Part shown: positions 6,158 to 10,031 of the stretch, in pieces | Numbering within the stretch: position 1 is the stretch's first letter | Layout of the letters: each line of letters opens with the position of its first letter | Assembly: GCA_000431775.1 (NCBI GenBank) | Contig: FR888199.1 | Coordinates: 1-10,031, forward strand | Origin: Clostridium sp. CAG:413 | Lineage (GTDB): Bacteria; Bacillota; Clostridia; Oscillospirales; Acutalibacteraceae | Length of the DNA stretch: 10,031 nt | Direction: 5' to 3' | Notes under the pieces: generated by a model | What the model was told of the DNA's origin: nothing | Seen by the model: the letters and a program-made list of their open reading frames with translations, nothing else | Databases searched by the model: none | Made by a program: the position numbers and the translations under genes

Positions 6158-7329
6158 TGAAGAGATTTTTTTGCTTAATAATTATTATTTCAGTCCTGTT
6201 GTTTTCCTCCTGCGGCAAAAGTGAAAGCATTACCGACGTATCACAGAGCAAGACAGAAATCAGTGCCACGCAGGTGAATGCAGAGACTGAGAAGAGCATT
6301 TCAGAAGGAAAAGACCCCATCGGTGGCGGAGAATTTACGACCCAAAAATACCGACTGCATTATTATTCCATTACCAAGCCTTTTGCCGATCTTGTTGATA
6401 GAGACGAGCTTTTGGCGTGGAAGACCGAAAACCGCGAAATTCTTTATGATGATCCTGAGCAAATGGTGATGGTTGCATTTATCAAACACTTCAATATTTC
6501 AAGGGAAGAATTTGATAAGGCGAATTTGGAAGTGGCTCGTATAATCCGTGACGAGGTGGGTGAAACGCCCTTGCTTGAGCCGCACGACTATCCATCACAA
6601 GAGGTCTATGAGGTGTTTAACCCCGATATCATATTCACGTTTGATGATGAACTGATAAACGAATATTATCTTTGCCATACCAACTACAGATACGGGTCTG
6701 ATATTGATGTCAAGGAGGCTGTCGCAGCCGGTGAGTATGAGGTAAGGACAAAAAAATTTGTGTTCATTGAGGACGGCAAACTTGTGGTGAGGGACAGCGA
6801 AGCCACGGATTCCGAGGGCAACGGAATAGGAAATATCGTTGTGACAGATAAGTACAGAGACAGATTCTATGATGTGCCCGAGCAGTTTGTGAAGCTTGCC
6901 GACCCTGCCGAATTCGCAGCGTGGAAAGCGGAATTTGAGAAAACGCCAAAATCGGAGCGCAGCGAAGCCGCAATAGTGTCTTTTGTTAAGAGGTTCAATA
7001 TCTCCCGTGAGGATTTTGATAAGGCAAACGCGGAGCTTGCAAGCTATATTAACGAAAAGACAGACGGAACGGCAGTGCTCAATCCGAGAAATTATGAGGC
7101 TCAGGAGCAGTACGAAATATATGATTCCGAGCTGATTTATTCGTTTGATAACGCAAAGATAAATCGTTATTTTATCAATTATCAGAATTATGCATATCCT
7201 GACAAGAAGGCTTGCATAGAGGATGTTAAAATGGGGATAGACGATTATCTGCGCGAAGAGAAATACGCAAGGGTAGTGAACGGAAAGCTGGAAGTATATG
7301 ACGGCAAGGGCGATTTTGCCAAAGGGTAA
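6157..7329 (+). CDS. Lipoprotein with two tandem copies of an unrecognised domain
   Basis: A 390-residue predicted lipoprotein: MKR, hydrophobic 4-16, and a lipobox ending in SSC, so Cys19 would be lipidated and the protein held on the outer face of the membrane. A Ser/Thr/Glu-rich linker (20-60) follows. The rest is an internal duplication: about 66-213 and 235-383. Both copies contain F.KHF/RFNISRE-E/D-FDKAN (110-123 and 278-291, an exact offset of 168), LLEPHDY or VLNPRNY, a ..FDDELINEYY or ..FDNAKINRYF segment, and an ending DGKLVVRD or NGKLEVYD. I do not recognise the domain. ATG overlaps the stop of the M23 gene by one base (TAATG), with GGAG 8 nt upstream, so translation is coupled and a 1:1 functional link is likely. 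A role as substrate adaptor, inhibitor or localiser of the hydrolase is inference. The open frame extends upstream to 6097, but that overlaps the M23 gene and destroys the lipoprotein signal. Confidence 0.88.
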   Translation: MKRFFCLIIIISVLLFSSCGKSESITDVSQSKTEISATQVNAETEKSISEGKDPIGGGEFTTQKYRLHYYSITKPFADLVDRDELLAWKTENREILYDDPEQMVMVAFIKHFNISREEFDKANLEVARIIRDEVGETPLLEPHDYPSQEVYEVFNPDIIFTFDDELINEYYLCHTNYRYGSDIDVKEAVAAGEYEVRTKKFVFIEDGKLVVRDSEATDSEGNGIGNIVVTDKYRDRFYDVPEQFVKLADPAEFAAWKAEFEKTPKSERSEAAIVSFVKRFNISREDFDKANAELASYINEKTDGTAVLNPRNYEAQEQYEIYDSELIYSFDNAKINRYFINYQNYAYPDKKACIEDVKMGIDDYLREEKYARVVNGKLEVYDGKGDFAKG

Positions 7330-7378
7330 TATTTACTTTGCGCTAAAAACGAAATAAAAGACTAACAGCAGCGCGAAA

Positions 7379-7404
7379 ACGGGGCATTCGGTTGAATGCC
7401 CCGT
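7379..7404. terminator. Bidirectional terminator between convergent genes (hairpin repeat copy 2)
   Basis: ACGGGGCATTC (7379-7389), loop GGTT, and GAATGCCCCGT (7394-7404) form a perfect stem, extended to 13 bp by AA/TT. On the plus strand it is followed by TTGGTTATTTT, ending the lipoprotein operon. On the minus strand it is followed by TTTTC, ending the GH130 gene, whose stop is only a few bases away. It is the exact inverted copy of the hairpin at 4148-4173, including the loop. Confidence 0.8.
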
Positions 7405-7408
7405 TTGG

Positions 7409-8359
7409 TTATTTTACAAGGTCGTTTTGTTTTATGAAGTCGATGGTTTCGTCGACGGTGGTGAAGGCGAGGGCCACGCTTGTGTCCGCGGCGCCGTAAT
7501 AGACGGCGATCCTGCCCGTTTCGGCGTCGGTAAGGGCGGCGCAGGGGAATACTACGTTCGGCACGTCGCCGACGCATTCATATATCTCGTGCGGGGCGAG
7601 CAGGAAGCAGTCCGCGCGGTGCAGCACCTTCCACGGCTCGTTGATATCGAGCAGGGCTGCGCCTATGCTGTAGGTGAAGCCGTTGCAGCTTGTGAGTACG
7701 CCGTGATAAAACATCAGCCAGCCCTCGTCCGTCTCAATGGGGGTCGGGCCTGCGCCGACCTTGGTCATCTCCCAATTCTTGACGGGGGACATCACGAAGC
7801 GGTGCTTGCCCCAATAGGTCAGATCCTTGCTTCGGCTGATAAAAATATCGCCGTAGGGCGTGTGGCCTCTGTCACAGGGGCGGATGAGCAGCAGATATTC
7901 GCCGCCCACCTTGCGGGGAAAGAGCACGCCGTTCCTCGCCACGGGGTAGCAGGCGTCCTCAAGCTGAGTCCAGCTCTTGAAATCCTCGGTGTAGGCTATG
8001 CCGATGGTCGTGCCGTGGGGCGTGAGATTGACCCATGAGAGATAATATTTGCCGTCGAGCAGGCAAAGGCGGGGGTCGTAGCCCTCAAATATAACTTTAT
8101 CGTCGAGCTGCCATTTGATACCGTCCTTGCTGAAGCCTGTGACGAGCTTCTGATCCCTTGAGAGATAATCGACTCTGAAAACGCCCGCAAAGCCGTCGCC
8201 GTAGGGGACTACAGCGGAGTTGAAAATGCTGTTTGCCATGTAAAGATTGTCGCGGGTTATGATGGGGTTGCCGTCATAACGCCAGATCGGGTATTTGCAG
8301 CCCTCGGGCTTCTCCTGCCAAGGGATGTTGCCGAGCGCAGCGCCTAAAATTTTCGCCAT
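7409..8359 (-). CDS. Glycoside hydrolase family 130 phosphorylase (beta-mannoside phosphorylase type)
   Basis: A 316-residue cytoplasmic protein (no signal peptide) of the GH130 five-bladed propeller family. These enzymes cleave beta-mannosides such as mannosyl-glucose or beta-1,4-mannooligosaccharides with phosphate, releasing mannose 1-phosphate. Seen: NPIITRDNLYMANSIFNSAVV (31-51), FRVD (61-64), GYDPRLCLLDGKYYLSWVN (93-111, with Asp95 in the DPR motif expected as the catalytic acid), ARNGVLFPRKVGGEYLLLIRP (141-161), VGAGPTPIETDEGWLMFYHG (201-220) and YECVGDVPNVVFPC (260-273). Length is typical. The exact substrate cannot be told; the subfamily that includes Ruminococcus mannooligosaccharide phosphorylases is my guess. 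The start at 8359 has a perfect AGGAGG 7 nt upstream. It lies 27 nt downstream of rlmH on the same strand, presumably one transcript, and ends at the bidirectional hairpin. Confidence 0.88.
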   Translation of the reverse strand: MAKILGAALGNIPWQEKPEGCKYPIWRYDGNPIITRDNLYMANSIFNSAVVPYGDGFAGVFRVDYLSRDQKLVTGFSKDGIKWQLDDKVIFEGYDPRLCLLDGKYYLSWVNLTPHGTTIGIAYTEDFKSWTQLEDACYPVARNGVLFPRKVGGEYLLLIRPCDRGHTPYGDIFISRSKDLTYWGKHRFVMSPVKNWEMTKVGAGPTPIETDEGWLMFYHGVLTSCNGFTYSIGAALLDINEPWKVLHRADCFLLAPHEIYECVGDVPNVVFPCAALTDAETGRIAVYYGAADTSVALAFTTVDETIDFIKQNDLVK

Positions 8360-8386
8360 GGTGTTACCTCCTGATAAGCCGTGAAA

Positions 8387-8869
8387 TTATTTATGATATT
8401 TGCCGCCGTTCGTTATCATGAACGCGCGGTAAATTTGCTCTAAAAGCATAACTCTTGCGAGCTGATGCGGGAAGGTCATCGGGCTCATTGAGAGCCTGAA
8501 TCTCGCCGCCGACTTGACCTCGGGCGCAAGCCCGTGAGAGCCGCCGATTATGAAGCAAAGGCTGCCGAAGCCGCCGAGGGCGCATTTCTCTATCTCCTTT
8601 GCCAGACCCTCGGAGGGCAGCTCTTTGCCCTCGATGCAGAGGGTGAATACCGCTTCGCCGGGCTTGACGCAGGCGAGGATCCGCTTGCCCTCCTCCGCGA
8701 GAGCGGCGGATATCTGAGCGGGATTCGGCTCCTCGGGCAGGCGGGCGGGGGTCAGCTCCGTTATTTTGAGGCGGCAGAATGCGCCGAGCCTCTTTTCGTA
8801 TTCGGCGCAGGCCATGCGGAGGTAATCCTCCTTGAGCTTGCCTACGCAGACGATATTTATATTCATCAT
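8387..8869 (-). CDS. rlmH: 23S rRNA (pseudouridine1915-N3)-methyltransferase RlmH
   Basis: A SPOUT-class methyltransferase that uses S-adenosylmethionine to methylate pseudouridine 1915 in helix 69 of 23S rRNA on the assembled 70S ribosome. It has 160 residues, against 155-159 in E. coli and B. subtilis. It starts NINIVCVGKLKEDYLR, contains the knot motif FIIGGSHGLAPEV (106-118) that forms the cofactor pocket, and ends with the family signature SMSPMTFPHQLARVMLLEQIYRA...GGKYHK. Two adjacent ATGs are possible; GGAG (8883-8880) lies 10 nt from the first and 13 nt from the second, favouring 8869. It is first in an apparent operon with the GH130 gene and is divergent from the M23 gene at 8917, with only 47 bp between them. 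Confidence 0.96.
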   Translation of the reverse strand: MMNINIVCVGKLKEDYLRMACAEYEKRLGAFCRLKITELTPARLPEEPNPAQISAALAEEGKRILACVKPGEAVFTLCIEGKELPSEGLAKEIEKCALGGFGSLCFIIGGSHGLAPEVKSAARFRLSMSPMTFPHQLARVMLLEQIYRAFMITNGGKYHK

Positions 8870-8906
8870 AACAATATCACTCCGTCATTATCGGATGAAA
8901 TCCCGC

Positions 8907-8935
8907 ATAATCTTTCATGGTGATGATTTTGAAAA
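8907..8935 (-). promoter_or_regulatory. Weak candidate promoter for rlmH-GH130
   Basis: On the minus strand TTTTCA (8935-8930) and GATTAT (8912-8907) are 17 bp apart, each matching the sigma-A boxes at 4/6. A transcript from near 8900 would give a 30-nt leader with GGAG. It overlaps the start of the divergent M23 gene. The plus strand has CATAAT (8906-8911) but no good -35. Confidence 0.3.
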
Positions 8936-10017
8936 GATTGCGGGAGAGGCTGATAGTGCTGGCGTTTTGCGCCTTTGCGATAATATGCTGCTGCGTCGGC
9001 ACCCACCTTGTGAGGGAGCGTGAGACGGTGCAGACCGCCGAGGAGACCGCCACGGCGAGCGAAACGGCGGCAAATTATATAAAATGGGTCGATTTCTCCG
9101 TTCCTTATACCGCCCTGAGCGACGCGATGGAGCTTGATATCTCCACCTACGGTTCGGCGAGGCACCTGAGCTGGATAGATACACTCTCTTACCTCGCCTG
9201 CAAAAACGGCGGGGAATGGGGCAGATACAAGCGCTCGCAGCTTGACGGGCTGGTCGAGATGCTCGGTGAGAGCATGACTCCCGACGAGCTGATGAGCGAG
9301 AATAAATATTATAAATTCTATAAAAAAGCCTACTCCGCCGTGCTGGACGGCATCCTCGGGGAATATACCAAGGCTGCCCCCGACGGTTTAGGCGGCGTGA
9401 AGGTCGTGGAGGGCTATGGCATGACGGCGTATTCGCCGATAGCCGAGGGCTTTTGGTTCAGCCATTACGACGATTTCGGGGCTTCGCGCTCCTTCGGCTA
9501 CAAGCGCCCGCATCTCGGCAATGATCTGATGGGCTCTATCGGCACCCCGATAATCGCCGTTGAGGGCGGCACGGTGGAGGCGATAGGCTGGAACAGATAC
9601 GGCGGCTGGCGCATAGCGGTGAGGAGCTTCGACGGCAAGAGGTCGTATTATTACGCCCATCTGCGTAAGAATCGCCCTTATAAAGACGGGCTTGAGATAG
9701 GCTCAAGGGTCAAGGCGGGCGAGGTCATAGGCTACCTCGGCATGACGGGTTATTCCGACAAGGAAAACGTCAACGGCATGAACGTGCCGCACCTGCACCT
9801 CGGTATGCAGCTTGTGTTTGACGAGGCGCAAAAAGAGGGCGACAATCAGATATGGCTCAATATGTATGCGCTTGTGGAGCTGCTGAACGGCAACCGCTCA
9901 AGCGTCGTCAAAAACGAAGAGAGCGGCGAATACGAGCGGGTCTATGATATATTCAAGCCCGAGTATCCGGACGAAATGAAGCATATAACGACGGTCAGAA
10001 CGTCATCATCGGATTGA
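8917..10017 (+). CDS. Membrane-anchored M23 family metallopeptidase (clostridial type)
   Basis: A 366-residue protein with a basic N-terminus (KRLRER), one membrane segment (about 12-28, with CCC at 24-26) and an extracellular part. Residues 54-165 form a helical region (YIKWVDFSVPYTALSDA...YGSARHLSWIDTLSYLA...KYYKFYKKAYSAVLDGILGEY) that I recall as conserved in many clostridial M23 proteins. The M23 domain (about 170-325) has SHYDDFGASRSFGYKRPHLGND with His199 and Asp203, YAHL with His248, and PHLHLG with His292 and His294: a complete zinc site. It probably cleaves peptidoglycan peptides. Start is uncertain: ATG 8917 and ATG 8923 have weak ribosome binding sites, while GTG 8956 has GGGAG 9 nt upstream but would lose the basic residues that keep the N-terminus inside. 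No partner gene follows before the window ends. Confidence 0.9.
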   Translation: MVMILKRLRERLIVLAFCAFAIICCCVGTHLVRERETVQTAEETATASETAANYIKWVDFSVPYTALSDAMELDISTYGSARHLSWIDTLSYLACKNGGEWGRYKRSQLDGLVEMLGESMTPDELMSENKYYKFYKKAYSAVLDGILGEYTKAAPDGLGGVKVVEGYGMTAYSPIAEGFWFSHYDDFGASRSFGYKRPHLGNDLMGSIGTPIIAVEGGTVEAIGWNRYGGWRIAVRSFDGKRSYYYAHLRKNRPYKDGLEIGSRVKAGEVIGYLGMTGYSDKENVNGMNVPHLHLGMQLVFDEAQKEGDNQIWLNMYALVELLNGNRSSVVKNEESGEYERVYDIFKPEYPDEMKHITTVRTSSSD

Positions 10018-10031
10018 GGTCGCCTGCAACG

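Noticed and set aside
4148..7404. Transposon or integrative element bounded by terminal inverted repeats
   Set aside because: No transposase or integrase lies inside, no target-site duplication is evident, and both repeats are functional terminators; a recurring terminator explains them more simply.
7427..8038. Plus-strand open frame of 203 codons opposite the GH130 gene
   Set aside because: Antisense shadow of a clear GH130 protein; no ribosome binding site and no recognisable domain.

Overview
The window looks like chromosomal DNA of an anaerobic Firmicute of class Clostridia, most likely a Ruminococcus/Oscillospiraceae-type gut bacterium. This is inferred from the gene families (RsuA, GapA, RlmH, a GH130 phosphorylase, DUF2804, a clostridial-type M23 endopeptidase), the AGGAGG-type ribosome binding sites, the sigma-A-like promoters and the fairly GC-rich codon use. 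No rRNA, tRNA, CRISPR array, transposase or phage gene is visible.

Layout. Positions 1-794 (minus) hold the N-terminal 264 codons of an unrecognised protein that starts at GTG and runs off the left edge. An rsuA-family 16S rRNA pseudouridine synthase (872-1594, minus) and gapA (1660-2730, minus) follow, with a strong terminator between them. gapA has its own promoter, divergent from a very good sigma-A promoter that drives a secreted DUF2804 protein (3017-4141, plus), which ends in a hairpin terminator. Positions 4174-7378 form an AT-richer island. It holds a long regulatory leader and a translationally coupled two-gene operon: a secreted Big2/SH3-like/M23 peptidoglycan endopeptidase (4556-6157) and a lipoprotein with an internal duplication (6157-7329). 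To the right, on the minus strand, rlmH (8387-8869) and a GH130 phosphorylase (7409-8359) form an apparent operon. A second, membrane-anchored M23 endopeptidase (8917-10017, plus) diverges from rlmH.

The most interesting part is the AT-rich island. The same 26-bp hairpin sequence lies at both ends in inverted orientation (4148-4173 and 7379-7404). The operon promoter is preceded by four TGTAA-type half-sites on the minus strand, two of them matching the WalR consensus TGTWAH-N5-TGTWAH. WalRK is the classical regulator of cell-wall hydrolases, so the site, the M23 enzyme and the coupled lipoprotein together suggest a small, perhaps horizontally acquired, cell-wall remodelling module. The lipoprotein family was not recognised, and its role as partner or regulator of the hydrolase is inference.

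Elsewhere the genes are housekeeping (rRNA modification, glycolysis) or carbohydrate related (GH130). Calls rest on reading translations and motifs by eye. No database search was possible.
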